Source: Bacillota bacterium (GTDB lineage Bacteria; Bacillota; Clostridia; Peptostreptococcales; Anaerovoracaceae). Taken from it: a DNA stretch of 59,245 nucleotides. The position numbers and the translations under genes were made by a program. Location: assembly GCA_028724585.1 (NCBI GenBank), contig JAQYCQ010000027.1:1-59245 (forward strand), given 5' to 3'. The notes under the pieces were generated by a model, which had not been told where the DNA came from, searched no databases, and was given only the letters and a program-made list of their open reading frames with translations. Below are positions 26,160-35,846 of the stretch, in pieces (position 1 is the stretch's first letter; the number at the start of each line of letters is the position of its first letter).

Positions 26160-27416
26160 TTATTTTTCGGAGCTCAGGATCGTACCGAGCTCTTCGAGCC
26201 TGATATGCTTCTGATCCCCTGTATTCATATTTTTGATAGTAAGCTCGCCGCTCTCTATCTCATCGTCGCCGATGACGACAGTAAAGCGTGAGTTTACTCT
26301 GTCAGCATATTTGAACTGTCCCTTGAGGTTTCTCTCCGCAATATCCGTTACCGCTGAGAAGCCCTGTTTTCTTACATCATGGGCAAGCTTCTGCGCGAAT
26401 GTCTTCGCGTTGTCGCCTACGAAAGCAACGAACAGGTCTATCGGCGGATTCTCCGGCAGATAAGCACCGCATGCTTCCATGACGATCAGAAGCCTCTCTA
26501 TTCCAAGGCCAAAACCGATACCCGGAGTAGCAGGGCCGCCCAGATTTTCTACAAGACCGTCATACCTTCCGCCTCCGCAGACGGTTCCCTGCGCGCCGAT
26601 GGTATTAGTCACGATCTCGAAAGCCGTCTTAGTATAATAATCGAGCCCGCGGACGATCTTAGGATCTATAGTGTAATCTATGCCCAGAACTGTCAGGTTT
26701 GACTGCAGCTCATCAAATGATCTTCTGCAGTCATCGCAGAGATAATCGAGCATGACAGGGGCTCCCTCCGATATCCTGTTATCGTCCGGATCCTTGCTGT
26801 CCAGTATCCTCATAGGGTTTCTGTCGAATCTGTCCTTTGAGATATCCGAGAGCTCATCGAAATGCGGCCTGAGGAAATCCTGCAGGGCTTCCCTGTACTT
26901 TGCTCTGCATGTAGGGCAGCCGATGCTGTTTATCCTCAGTTCCAGATCTTTTACTCCCAGTTCCCCGAAGAAATCCATAGCCAGCGAAATGACCTCAGCG
27001 TCTGCCATCATGCTCTCTGTTCCGAAGAATTCAGTACCAAGCTGATGGAATTCCCTGAGCCTTCCTGCCTGCGGTCTCTCGTACCTGAAGCATGGGATTA
27101 TATAGAATACCTTTTCCGGTTTTACTCCGGCATAGACTTTGTTCTCTATGTATGAACGCACTACCCCTGCTGTGCCCTCAGGACGCAGAGTGATGCTCCT
27201 GCCGGCATGGTCTTCGAACGTATACATTTCCTTCTGTACTACGTCCGTAGTATCTCCCACGCCCCTCTGGAAGAGTTCAGTATGCTCGAACACCGGTGTG
27301 CGTGTCTCTCTTATACCGTATCTGCTGCAGATATCGCGGAATCTGCCCTCTATGTACTGCCATTTCACTGACTGCTCAGGGAGAATATCCTTCGTGCCCT
27401 TAGGTTTTGTCAGCAT
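26160..27416 (-). CDS. hisS: histidyl-tRNA synthetase
   Basis: This class II synthetase of 418 residues starts MLTKPKGTKDILPEQS. Motif 2 is FRYERPQAGRLREFHQLG, the histidine loops include VRGLDYYTKTAFEIV, and motif 3 is GIGFGLGIERLLIVM. A C-terminal anticodon-binding domain spans about 325-418. It has a strong AGGAGGG box. The order hisS-aspS is common in Firmicutes. Confidence 0.96.
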   Translation of the reverse strand: MLTKPKGTKDILPEQSVKWQYIEGRFRDICSRYGIRETRTPVFEHTELFQRGVGDTTDVVQKEMYTFEDHAGRSITLRPEGTAGVVRSYIENKVYAGVKPEKVFYIIPCFRYERPQAGRLREFHQLGTEFFGTESMMADAEVISLAMDFFGELGVKDLELRINSIGCPTCRAKYREALQDFLRPHFDELSDISKDRFDRNPMRILDSKDPDDNRISEGAPVMLDYLCDDCRRSFDELQSNLTVLGIDYTIDPKIVRGLDYYTKTAFEIVTNTIGAQGTVCGGGRYDGLVENLGGPATPGIGFGLGIERLLIVMEACGAYLPENPPIDLFVAFVGDNAKTFAQKLAHDVRKQGFSAVTDIAERNLKGQFKYADRVNSRFTVVIGDDEIESGELTIKNMNTGDQKHIRLEELGTILSSEK

Positions 27417-27437
27417 GAAATCCCTCCTATCAATAAA

Positions 27438-28877
27438 TTAATTATCAGAACGCTCGAAAGGCAGATACAGCTTCTTCTCCTTGCGTTCTGTCATTTCAGC
27501 GATTCTCTCAATATATATTTGATAATTGGATACGTTTGGAACTCTCTCGAGCCTGTTGGTATCCTCATAATAAGCTTTGCTTATGCCGCCCGCTCCCAGC
27601 GCCGCAATTGTCTGATGCTCATCCATGATCCTTATATTGTACACGGATTCGTAACCCGGCAGCGAGTAGCTTACATTTTCGAAATTGCCGGCCATATGCT
27701 TCTGCCTGTACATGTAATAAGGCCTGTAGCCGTGAGCCGCCAGTATCTTCCTTGCGTCCGAGACCATCCTGCCCACTCCGTCCGCTGAATCGTAATGATA
27801 TTCCGCATCCAGCTCATGAAGCTTAGACGATCTCTTGACTGCCAGAGTATGGACTGTTATATTTACAGGCTTCAGGTCTATAACTCTGTTCAGCGAATCC
27901 ACGAACATATCGTAATCTTCGCCCGGAAGGCCTGCGATAAGATCCGAGTTTACGCTCAGGTCACTGTATTTTGAAACGAGCTCGAAAGCCCTCTCGATAT
28001 CGCCCGACCTGTGGGTACGCCCTATCAGCTCGAGAGTGCTGTCATTCATAGACTGCGGATTGATGCTTATCCTGGTCGCGCCGTGACGCGATATTACTTC
28101 CAGCCTGTCATCCGTAATAGTGTCGGGCCTTCCCGCCTCCACGCAGTATTCCTTAACATTATCCATGATGAAGGAATCCTCTATTGCCGACATAAGCCTG
28201 TCCAGATCGCCGGCTCTCAGAGTCGTCGGAGTGCCGCCGCCTATATATATGCTCTCAGGTGAAACGCCGAGCTCCGTAAAACGTTTTCCAACAGTCTCTG
28301 TTTCGAAAAGCAGAGCTTTGAGATATTTCTGTATCTCGCTATAAGGCTGCTGGTTAGATGTAAAAGCGCAGTACAGGCACCTTGTCGGGCAGAAAGGAAT
28401 CCCTGCATAGAGCCCTATCGTCTTCCCGGCTTTTTTACCGGTCACCGCGCTCTGTACCCTGCTGGTCTCCATGACGAGATCTGTCTTCTCAGGAGACACG
28501 CAGTAATGATCGAGGAATTTCTGTCTGGTCTCTTCTTCGCTGAGTCCCTTGAGATACATGAGCTCGTTGGCCATCTTAACAGGCCTGACACCTGTCAATG
28601 TGCCCCATTCAGGAGTGTAGCCGGTGAGCCTGCAGAGCTCGAAGTAAAGGTATCTTTTAGCTTCGTCCCTGTTCATATCTCTGCCGGCAAGCGAAATATC
28701 GGCAGGCCGGCATTCTTCGTCCGCGTGAGCGGTCGCATCTTCATTCTTTCTTTTACAGCCGTTGACCACCATGCATTCCGACGGGCGCAGGAACTCTTTT
28801 ATGAGCTCCTCAAGCTCGTAGCTTGACGGGTGGTCAGCCAGGTCGATCTTATAAAAACGGGTTGTGTATTTTTTCAT
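27438..28877 (-). CDS. HemZ-like radical SAM protein (coproporphyrinogen dehydrogenase family)
   Basis: The radical SAM cluster motif is CPTRCLYCAF (Cys-x3-Cys-x2-Cys) near residue 165, followed by IYIGGGTPTTL and the C-terminal HemW/HemZ-like region. An N-terminal domain of about 150 residues precedes it, as in HemZ of Firmicutes. HemZ proteins are annotated as oxygen-independent coproporphyrinogen III dehydrogenases, but no other heme genes lie here, so a different role is possible. The frame opens with a TTG two codons upstream; the ATG giving MKKYTTRFY is preferred. It overlaps the preceding MBL gene by 29 bases. Confidence 0.8.
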   Translation of the reverse strand: MKKYTTRFYKIDLADHPSSYELEELIKEFLRPSECMVVNGCKRKNEDATAHADEECRPADISLAGRDMNRDEAKRYLYFELCRLTGYTPEWGTLTGVRPVKMANELMYLKGLSEEETRQKFLDHYCVSPEKTDLVMETSRVQSAVTGKKAGKTIGLYAGIPFCPTRCLYCAFTSNQQPYSEIQKYLKALLFETETVGKRFTELGVSPESIYIGGGTPTTLRAGDLDRLMSAIEDSFIMDNVKEYCVEAGRPDTITDDRLEVISRHGATRISINPQSMNDSTLELIGRTHRSGDIERAFELVSKYSDLSVNSDLIAGLPGEDYDMFVDSLNRVIDLKPVNITVHTLAVKRSSKLHELDAEYHYDSADGVGRMVSDARKILAAHGYRPYYMYRQKHMAGNFENVSYSLPGYESVYNIRIMDEHQTIAALGAGGISKAYYEDTNRLERVPNVSNYQIYIERIAEMTERKEKKLYLPFERSDN

Positions 28878-29466
28878 GTCCAATAGTAGTATGTCCCATA
28901 TGCCCCGGAAGCACGAAGGTATTGTCCGGAAGCGGATAGAATTTTCCGTAAACCGATTTTCTCAGCTCGGCGAAAGAGCCTCCCGGGAAATCAGTTCTGC
29001 CTACCGATTCAGCGAAAAGGGTGTCGCCGCTGAAGAGCACGTTTCCAACGTAGATGGAAATGCCTCCCGGCGAATGTCCCGGTGTGAAAAGTATATGCAG
29101 TGTCATATTTCCAACCTGGAGAGTGTCGCCGTCGTCTACGCAGATATCCGGCGTAAACTTGACCATACGTCCGCACATAGCCAGAGACTGGTTGGCCCTC
29201 GGATCGTTGAAAAAGACATTGTCCTTTTCATTAGCAACTATAGGGCAGCCGAACTTTTCCTTGTAATAAGGAACTCCGCATATGTGGTCGCCGTGGCCGT
29301 GCGTCAGTATGATGTATTTTATCTTATAGCCGTTAGACTCGATATAATTATCCATCGGCTTGCAGATATCTCCCGGATCGACGATAAACGCTTCCTTTGA
29401 TTCTTCATCGGCGCAGAGATATGTATTTACCTGGATCGGTCCTGTATAAAACTGTTTGATATCCAT
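28849..29466 (-). CDS. MBL-fold metallo-hydrolase (glyoxalase II-like)
   Basis: The 205-residue protein has the dizinc motif ILTHGHGDHICG (H56, H58, D60, H61), then TPGHSPGG, FSGDTLF and a final PGHMGHTTIGHE. This set fits the YqgX/GloB-like subgroup of metallo-beta-lactamase proteins. The true substrate is unknown; thioester hydrolysis is typical. It lies between rel and hemZ, an arrangement found in other clostridia. Confidence 0.88.
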   Translation of the reverse strand: MDIKQFYTGPIQVNTYLCADEESKEAFIVDPGDICKPMDNYIESNGYKIKYIILTHGHGDHICGVPYYKEKFGCPIVANEKDNVFFNDPRANQSLAMCGRMVKFTPDICVDDGDTLQVGNMTLHILFTPGHSPGGISIYVGNVLFSGDTLFAESVGRTDFPGGSFAELRKSVYGKFYPLPDNTFVLPGHMGHTTIGHEKIHNPFL

Positions 29467-29481
29467 ATGTCATTCTCCATA

Positions 29482-31719
29482 TCAGTTGTAGTTGGCATTG
29501 CCCCTCTTGACCTCTATCACTCCTCTGAGAGCGCGGAAGCGGCTCATCAGACGCTTGATCTGGTTCACGTTCGTTATCTGGATCGTGAGGGTTATGCCGG
29601 CTGTATTGTCGTTGTTGCTCCTGCCGTTGACTCCGGTGATATGGACGTCCATATCCTCGCATATCTTTGAAAGGTCCGCGAACATGCCCTTTCTGTCTTC
29701 GGCAAGGACCGATATGTCGGTCTCGAACGTATGAGGCGAGCCTTCGATATCGCCCCATTCCACTTCTATGAACCTGTCTTTTTCTTCTTCCGGAAGGGAT
29801 GTCATATTAGGACAGTCAGCTCTGTGAACCGTTACTCCCCTGCCCTTAGTTACAAACCCTATGATATCGTCTCCCGGAACCGGATTGCAGCATTTAGCCA
29901 GTCGTGTAAGCAGGTTTTCCATGCCCTTGACCTTTACGCCGCCTGAATACTGCACTTTTTTAGCCGCAGTCTTGGACTCGAAGTTTTTTATCTCCTTTCT
30001 CGACTTAGACTCTGCTTCCTTTTCATCCTCATAGGATTTGAGGAGCAGGTCCAGTACCCTGGAGAGCATAGTCCCGCCGTATCCGATAGACGAATACATA
30101 TCGTCGACGGACTGGAATTTAAGTTCCTTAGAGACCTTGTTCAGCCTCTGCGGCCTCAGCATCTGAGCCGGGTCGTATCTCTTTCTTCTTACATATTTAT
30201 CGAGAGCGGATTTGCCCTTCTCTACGTTTTCGTTCTTATTTTCTTTCTTGAGCCACTGCCTTATCTTGTTCCTTGCGTTTCTGCTCTTGGCTATCTTCAG
30301 CCAATCTACGTTAGGACCCTTACTGTTTGGCGATGTGATGATCTCTACGATATTGCCGTTTTCCAGCATATGATCCAGGGTCACCATCTTGCCGTTGACC
30401 TTTGCTCCTATACACTGGTTGCCGACATTCGAATGGATCTTATACGCGAAGTCTATCGGCGTTGAACCAGCCGGAAGCTCTATGACCTTTCCCGCGGGGG
30501 TGAACACAAATACCTGGTTAGAGAAGAGGTCTACCTTAAGGGTTTCCATAAACTCCTTAGAGTCGCCTACTTCTTTGTTCCATTCCAGGGTCTGTCTCAG
30601 CCATGCCATCTTGACTTCTTCAGGATCCGACTTTATACCTTCTTTGTACTTCCAGTGTGCCGCGATACCGTATTCAGCGATCTTGTGCATCTCGTAAGTA
30701 CGTATCTGGATCTCGAACGGCTGCCCGTTGTTTCCGAATACTGTCGTATGGAGTGACTGATACATGTTGGATTTAGGCATTGCTATATAATCTTTAAAAC
30801 GTCCGGGAACCGGCTTCCACATAGTGTGGACGATACCCAGCACCGCGTAACAGTCCTTTACCGTGTCTACAAGGACACGGATAGCGAGCAGATCGAATAT
30901 CTCATCCAGCTGCTTATGCTTGTCCCTCATCTTCCTGTAAATGCTGTAGAAGTGTTTGGATCTGCCGTATACTTCGTAGTGGATGCCCAGCGTGTCCAGC
31001 TGAACCTTCAGCTGTTCTATGATCTGCCTTATATTTTCCTCACGCTGTTCTTTTCTTTCATTTATCTGTTTCGCCAGATTGGCGTAGAATTCAGGTTTAA
31101 GGTGCTTGAGCGCTATATCCTCAAGCTCGAATTTCATCTGGAACATACCGAGCCTGTCAGCTAAAGGGGCGTATATATCCAGAGTTTCAGTAGATTTTTC
31201 TTTTATCTTCTCAGGCGGCATATAATCTATGGTCCTCATGTTGTGAAGCCTGTCCGCCAGTTTTATTATCAGGACCCTTATGTCCTTTGACATAGCCAGA
31301 AACATCTTACGCATGTTCTCGGCCTGTGCTTCTTCTTTTGTTTCAAATACGAGCGATCCCAGTTTTGTAACACCATCTACCAGGAGCGCTATCTCATCAC
31401 CGAAATTTTCCTTGAGATCCTTCTCGGTGTAGGAAGTATCTTCGACGACATCGTGAAGCAGTCCGGCTATGATAGTCTTGTCGTCCATTCCCAGCTCCGC
31501 CAGTATCTTCGCGGTCTCGACCGGATGTATGATATAAGGCTCTCCGGATTTCCTCTTCTGGTCCTTATGCATTTCGGCAGCCGTATCGTAGGCCCTTCCG
31601 ATAGCATCGAGATCGTAATTGCGTTCGAGGGATCTCAGGTAGTCGAGAAACTCTTTTTTGCTTCTGGGATCGAATTGTCTTGTTGTTGCTGCCCTTTCAT
31701 TGTTTGCTTCTGATGCCAT
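29482..31719 (-). CDS. rel: bifunctional (p)ppGpp synthetase/hydrolase
   Basis: All long-RSH domains are present: the HD hydrolase (YIIHPVETAKILAEL, LLHDVVEDT), the synthetase with GRFKDYIAMPKSNMYQSLHT (an RFKD motif of the bifunctional type), TGS (FVFTPAGKVIELPAGSTPIDFAY), a CC/zinc-finger segment (LAKCCNPVPGDDI) and a C-terminal ACT domain. Both hydrolase and synthetase motifs look intact. The frame opens earlier with GTG inside the ribosome binding site region; ATG at 31719 (MASEANN) is the likelier start. The genome also carries RelQ about 6 kb upstream in the direction of transcription. Confidence 0.95.
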   Translation of the reverse strand: MASEANNERAATTRQFDPRSKKEFLDYLRSLERNYDLDAIGRAYDTAAEMHKDQKRKSGEPYIIHPVETAKILAELGMDDKTIIAGLLHDVVEDTSYTEKDLKENFGDEIALLVDGVTKLGSLVFETKEEAQAENMRKMFLAMSKDIRVLIIKLADRLHNMRTIDYMPPEKIKEKSTETLDIYAPLADRLGMFQMKFELEDIALKHLKPEFYANLAKQINERKEQREENIRQIIEQLKVQLDTLGIHYEVYGRSKHFYSIYRKMRDKHKQLDEIFDLLAIRVLVDTVKDCYAVLGIVHTMWKPVPGRFKDYIAMPKSNMYQSLHTTVFGNNGQPFEIQIRTYEMHKIAEYGIAAHWKYKEGIKSDPEEVKMAWLRQTLEWNKEVGDSKEFMETLKVDLFSNQVFVFTPAGKVIELPAGSTPIDFAYKIHSNVGNQCIGAKVNGKMVTLDHMLENGNIVEIITSPNSKGPNVDWLKIAKSRNARNKIRQWLKKENKNENVEKGKSALDKYVRRKRYDPAQMLRPQRLNKVSKELKFQSVDDMYSSIGYGGTMLSRVLDLLLKSYEDEKEAESKSRKEIKNFESKTAAKKVQYSGGVKVKGMENLLTRLAKCCNPVPGDDIIGFVTKGRGVTVHRADCPNMTSLPEEEKDRFIEVEWGDIEGSPHTFETDISVLAEDRKGMFADLSKICEDMDVHITGVNGRSNNDNTAGITLTIQITNVNQIKRLMSRFRALRGVIEVKRGNANYN

Positions 31720-31746
31720 AAAAATCACCGTTCCATTAAAATAATA

Positions 31747-31779
31747 CCATACACGCAGCGAGGGTCGCTGCGTGTATGG
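31747..31779 (-). terminator. perfect 15-pair hairpin between secF and rel
   Basis: CCATACACGCAGCGA and TCGCTGCGTGTATGG are exact complements around a three-base centre. On the minus strand TATTATTTTAA follows. It probably ends the secDF transcript, but the T tract is broken and the hairpin sits only about 27 bases before the rel start, so it could also act as a leader structure of rel. Confidence 0.75.
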
Positions 31780-31868
31780 CCAGCTTTTGTCAACAGTATC
31801 AGCTTACCGGAAAACGACGCTGTCCGGCCCCTTAAGGCAGGGACTAAAGCTGTGGACGCATCGTCAGG

Positions 31869-33002
31869 CTATTTGTCAGCGGAGCTGTCGCCAGCCTGAT
31901 CTTTTTTCTGTTCAGCTTCTTTTTCTTTCTTCTTTCTCTCAGCTTCCTGCTGCTTTTCTTCAGCTCTTCTCTGACGCTCAGCCAGTTTTGCCTGTTTTTC
32001 TCTTTCTTTGACCGCTCTTTCCTTTTCTCTCGCGATCTCCTTCTTTTCTCTCTCCTTCTCGAGCTGTCTCTCGCGCTTTTCTTTGGCGCGCGCTCTGTTC
32101 TTAGGAGAGTTCTTATCTGTGGCTCTCATGATATCATACCACAGCGAAGTCGCGATGAAAATCGAAGAACATGTACTTGCGATAACGCCGACAAGAATAG
32201 GAAGTATGAAACTTCTGATAGTCGTTCCGCAGATGATGATCAGCGGGATCATTACGGCTACTGTAGTCATTGAAGTCATGATCGAACGGCCTACAGTCTG
32301 CCTGATGCTCTCGTCTACAAGCAGATCGAGCCCCGCGGTGCTCTTGTTAGCTGATCTTCCTCCTGTATTTTCTCTGATACGGTCGAATATTACGATCGTA
32401 TCGTTGATGCCGTAACCGAGTATCGTAAGTACCGCGGCTATGAACGGGGAGTTGATGGTCACATGGAAGGCTCCGTAGAAACCGATCATGATGAGTATGG
32501 TATTTGCCAGAGCGAGTATCGCGGCTATACCGTACTTGATCATGAACCTGATGGCTATGTATATCAGCATGAGGATTACGGCAACAGCGACAGCCTTAGC
32601 CGCGCTGGACCTCAGTGTCTTGCCGACTGAAGGACCGATGTTCTCTACAGAGATGAGGGCCTTGTCCTTGATGCCGAACTTTTCGTTCATAGCTTTCTGG
32701 AGAGCGGTTCTCTTATCTGTATTGAGCGAGCTTCCTGTCTTGATTATTATGTCCTCGTTATTCTGTCCGGCATGCATGACTGATCCGTCGAGGTCCTGTG
32801 ACTTGAGCACTTTCTGGACATCGCTGATCTGCACCTCTTTGCCCATGTTGAACTCGAGGAGCGTACCGCCTGTGAAATCTATACCCAGATTAAAGCCGCG
32901 TACGCCGCCTATAACCAGGGAAACTACTATTATCGTCACCGTGATTATGTAATAGATCTTACGGTTCTTCATGAAGTGGACGTTCTGAAGCAGTTCGTAC
33001 AT
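31869..33002 (-). CDS. secF: protein translocase subunit SecF
   Basis: This is an accessory Sec subunit powered by the ion gradient that helps export and membrane protein release. Marks are an N-terminal membrane segment, GIDFTGGTLLEF, and a five-segment block with YGINDTIVIFDRIREN. It is longer than usual: after the last membrane segment an 80-residue tail (about 298-377) is made almost only of Lys, Glu, Arg, Gln and Ala and should form a charged cytoplasmic coiled coil. The start overlaps the secD stop by one base (TAATG), with an AGGAGGTGG box. A mini inverted repeat lies in the last codons. Confidence 0.93.
   Translation of the reverse strand: MYELLQNVHFMKNRKIYYIITVTIIVVSLVIGGVRGFNLGIDFTGGTLLEFNMGKEVQISDVQKVLKSQDLDGSVMHAGQNNEDIIIKTGSSLNTDKRTALQKAMNEKFGIKDKALISVENIGPSVGKTLRSSAAKAVAVAVILMLIYIAIRFMIKYGIAAILALANTILIMIGFYGAFHVTINSPFIAAVLTILGYGINDTIVIFDRIRENTGGRSANKSTAGLDLLVDESIRQTVGRSIMTSMTTVAVMIPLIIICGTTIRSFILPILVGVIASTCSSIFIATSLWYDIMRATDKNSPKNRARAKEKRERQLEKEREKKEIAREKERAVKEREKQAKLAERQRRAEEKQQEAERKKKEKEAEQKKDQAGDSSADK
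31875..31889. repeat. mini inverted repeat in the last codons of secF
   Basis: GTCAGC-GGA-GCTGTC has five of six pairs, with the recurrent T-T mismatch at the second pair. It encodes the end of the charged SecF tail. Confidence 0.5.
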
Positions 33003-34330
33003 TATTTATCCACCTCCTCTGAAGAAGCATCCGACGCTTTCGCGGCAGCAGCCTCAGGCATCCTAATGCCGAACCACTTGTTCGTTCCAAATACCCTGTT
33101 CTCCGAGATGAGCAGGAGATAGAGGTTTGTAACGAGCGTCGATGTGAAGATACTGAGGATAGTTCCGAGCATGAGCGTAACAGCGAATCCCTTTACGTCT
33201 CCTGATCCGAACTCGTACAGAGCGACACCGGCGATGAGCGTCGTTACCTGCGAGTCGATGATCGTAGTAAGAGCTCGCCTGTAGCCCTGTGAAGTGGCTA
33301 CGCGTATCGTCTTTCCGTTCTTTACCTCTTCTCGTATCCTCGAGAATATGATTACGTTTCCGTCTACCGCCATACCTACTGTCAGTATCATGCCGGCTAT
33401 GCCAGGCAGTGTAAGGACCGCCTTAAAGGCTACGATCAGCCAGAGGTACATGAGTGCGTAGGCAGCGAGAGCGATATCGGCAGCGAGTCCCATGATATTG
33501 TATACGAGCAGCATCATAAGGAATACGATTCCGAAGCCGATAGCCGCGGCCAGGACTGAATCGCTGAGGGAGTCCATTCCGAGCGTAGGTCCTACGATCG
33601 ATGTCTGTACTTCCTTCAGATCTACAGGCAGCGCGCCGCCTCTTACGAGAGCCGCCAGCTCAGAAGCGCTCTTCTGTGTGAAGTTTCCTTCGATCTGGCA
33701 CTTGCCTCCGCCGATAACAGTGCTTACCGACGGGTTGGAGATAACCTCGTTGTCGAGCACGATCGCGATGGTGTTTGCCTGCATGCCGATCTGCTCGTTA
33801 GCGGTTATCTGGTTGTTTACTATCTTCTTTGTAGCGTCTTCGAAGGCCTTGGCGCCGGTGCTGTCGAACTCGAGGGTTACTACGTATCCCGCGCCGTCCT
33901 GGTTCATAGCTGTTCCGGCATCCTTTACGTTGCTTCCGTCGAGGATGATATTGCCGTCAGCGGTGATGAACTGCAGCTTGGCGGTCTTGCCTATGCTCTT
34001 GATGGCAGAATCCGCGTCGTTGGCGCCAGGCAGCTCTACTCTGATCCTGTTCTTTCCTTCGATAGAAACTACCGGGTTTGTAAGGCCGAGTTCGTTGACT
34101 CTCTTTTCGATCACCGACTGAGTCTGCTGCATGAGCTTGGTGAGTTCCTCGCCCTTGGCATCTGTATCGGCCTCGAGTACTACATATACACCGCCCTGAA
34201 GGTCAAGTCCTAACTTCATGTAGTCCTTGATGTTTCCGACCTTTTTGCCAAAGCCGAAAAGGGTGATGTACCATCCGCACAGAATGCCCAGAAGAACGAC
34301 TATCGCCACTACTCTTCTGAAATTCTTCAT
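33002..34330 (-). CDS. secD: protein translocase subunit SecD
   Basis: The 442-residue partner of SecF has an N-terminal membrane anchor, the periplasmic-type P1 region starting LGLDLQGGVYVVLEAD, and a C-terminal RND-like six-helix block with GMAVDGNVIIFSRIREE. secD and secF are separate genes here, unlike the fused SecDF of Bacillus. The start overlaps the stop of the SCIFF maturase gene (ATGA), so the maturase and secD are translationally linked. Confidence 0.95.
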   Translation of the reverse strand: MKNFRRVVAIVVLLGILCGWYITLFGFGKKVGNIKDYMKLGLDLQGGVYVVLEADTDAKGEELTKLMQQTQSVIEKRVNELGLTNPVVSIEGKNRIRVELPGANDADSAIKSIGKTAKLQFITADGNIILDGSNVKDAGTAMNQDGAGYVVTLEFDSTGAKAFEDATKKIVNNQITANEQIGMQANTIAIVLDNEVISNPSVSTVIGGGKCQIEGNFTQKSASELAALVRGGALPVDLKEVQTSIVGPTLGMDSLSDSVLAAAIGFGIVFLMMLLVYNIMGLAADIALAAYALMYLWLIVAFKAVLTLPGIAGMILTVGMAVDGNVIIFSRIREEVKNGKTIRVATSQGYRRALTTIIDSQVTTLIAGVALYEFGSGDVKGFAVTLMLGTILSIFTSTLVTNLYLLLISENRVFGTNKWFGIRMPEAAAAKASDASSEEVDK

Positions 34331-35709
34331 GAGTTGATATTAACTCCTTCCTGTAAGTGTTCCGCAAGGTAGGCCTGGATGCCTATCGCACATTCCAGAC
34401 GCTTTCTTTCCAGAGCGCATCCCAGCTTATAAGGCTTCATGATATCGCCGTTGGTATTATAGGCGTTTGCATGGCAGCCGCCGCTGCAGTAGAAGCGCGC
34501 CCAGCATTCTGAGCAGTCCTTCTTATTGTAAATGTGCGCCTGGTTAAATGTGTCAAACAGTCTGTTCTCGAACTTTTCGTCGGCAATGTTTCCGAGCTTA
34601 AAAAGCTTATTTCCTACAAACTGATGACATGGGTAAATATCGCCCTCAGGGGATATCGCGACATATTCGGTGCCGGCACCGCAGCCGGACACTCTCTTTA
34701 TGACACACGGTCCCTGATTCAGATCTACGTTGAAGTGGAAGAAACGGAAAGGCTTGCCCTGCATAACGTGTTCGATATACATATCGGAAAGCCTGTCGTA
34801 TTCTCCCAGGATCCTGTCGGTATCGCTGTCCTGCAGAGTATAATCGTACTGCTCTGAAGTGACTACCGGTTCCACTGAGACATTTGAAAAGCCCTGGTCC
34901 AGCAGGTGCTTTACGTCGTCAGCGAAATCGAGATTGTACCTGGTGAACGTACCGCGCACATAATACTGCCTGTCCTGGCGTTTTTTAATAAAGTTTTTAT
35001 AATTGCGTGTGATGATATCGTAAGTGCCCTTACCGTTCACGGTCTTTCTCATACGGTCGTTTACTTCAGGTCTGCCGTCTATACTCAGGATGACATTGAC
35101 CATGTTTTCGTCGATATAATCTATCTTCTCCTGATCCAGAAGGATACCGTTAGTAGTGATCGTAAATCTTATGTTCTTGTTATGGATCTTCTCCTGTTCA
35201 CGCCCGTAGGATACCAGTTCCTTGACGACGTCGAAGTTCATCAGCGGTTCACCGCCGAAGAAGTCCACCTCAAGATTGTGCCTCGAAGCAGAATTTTCGA
35301 TCAGAAAATCCAGAGCCTTCTTGCCTGTCTCGAGAGACATAAGGCATCTTATCCCCTCGAAAGCTCCCTTGTCGCCGAAGCAGTAGGCGCAGTTCATATT
35401 GCAGTCGTGAGCGACGTGAAGGCACATAGCCTTGATGACAGGCTGTTTCTCGTCAAAGATAGACCTGTCTACGTCATCGTCAGTAAACAGCATGCCCTGA
35501 GCGATGAGCTCGTCTATCTCCGACAGAGCCTCTTCTATGTCCTCACGGCTGTATTTTCCTTCGAGAGCTTCCCTGACCTGATCACGGCTGTAATCCCTGC
35601 CTTCGATATAATCGAGAGCGTCGTAGAGCACCGGATCGACCACATGTACAGCTCCGCTGTTTATATCCATCACGATGTACTCGCCCCTGAATATATACTT
35701 ATGTATCAA
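34327..35709 (-). CDS. scfB: SCIFF ranthipeptide radical SAM maturase
   Basis: The 460-residue radical SAM/SPASM enzyme has an N-terminal RiPP recognition-like region (1-90), cluster ligands C103, C107 and C110 in HDCNMNCAYCF, the DFFGGEPLMNF loop, and a C-terminal SPASM domain rich in Cys (CPCHQ in part, CSECWARFYCSGGCHAN). Family enzymes form thioether bonds between Cys sulfur and a non-alpha carbon of Thr in the SCIFF peptide. The start is TTG with a GGGGAGAAG box. It follows scfA after an attenuator-like terminator and overlaps secD by four bases. Confidence 0.94.
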   Translation of the reverse strand: MIHKYIFRGEYIVMDINSGAVHVVDPVLYDALDYIEGRDYSRDQVREALEGKYSREDIEEALSEIDELIAQGMLFTDDDVDRSIFDEKQPVIKAMCLHVAHDCNMNCAYCFGDKGAFEGIRCLMSLETGKKALDFLIENSASRHNLEVDFFGGEPLMNFDVVKELVSYGREQEKIHNKNIRFTITTNGILLDQEKIDYIDENMVNVILSIDGRPEVNDRMRKTVNGKGTYDIITRNYKNFIKKRQDRQYYVRGTFTRYNLDFADDVKHLLDQGFSNVSVEPVVTSEQYDYTLQDSDTDRILGEYDRLSDMYIEHVMQGKPFRFFHFNVDLNQGPCVIKRVSGCGAGTEYVAISPEGDIYPCHQFVGNKLFKLGNIADEKFENRLFDTFNQAHIYNKKDCSECWARFYCSGGCHANAYNTNGDIMKPYKLGCALERKRLECAIGIQAYLAEHLQEGVNINS

Positions 35710-35726
35710 GCACTTCTCCCCTTTCC

Positions 35727-35763
35727 AAAAAAAGAAGCTGCCAAAAACGCCTGGTCACGGCAG
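35727..35763 (-). terminator. terminator/attenuator between SCIFF and its maturase
   Basis: On the minus strand CTGCC and GGCAG enclose a 16-base loop and are followed by CTTCTTTTTTT. A second small stem (CAGGCA/TGCCTG) lies just upstream. This would let the precursor be transcribed in excess over the maturase and the Sec genes. Confidence 0.65.
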
Positions 35764-35846
35764 TCTACAGGCAAATGTGCCTGCAAATACCGCTGCCGAT
35801 ACAGACAAGCGTTTCGGACACCTTCTAAAAAAACGTAGTATGCCGA

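Noticed and set aside
34906-35838. 310-codon open frame antisense to the SCIFF maturase
   Set aside because: It is opposite a conserved radical SAM gene and runs through its terminator. No start signal or domain supports it.
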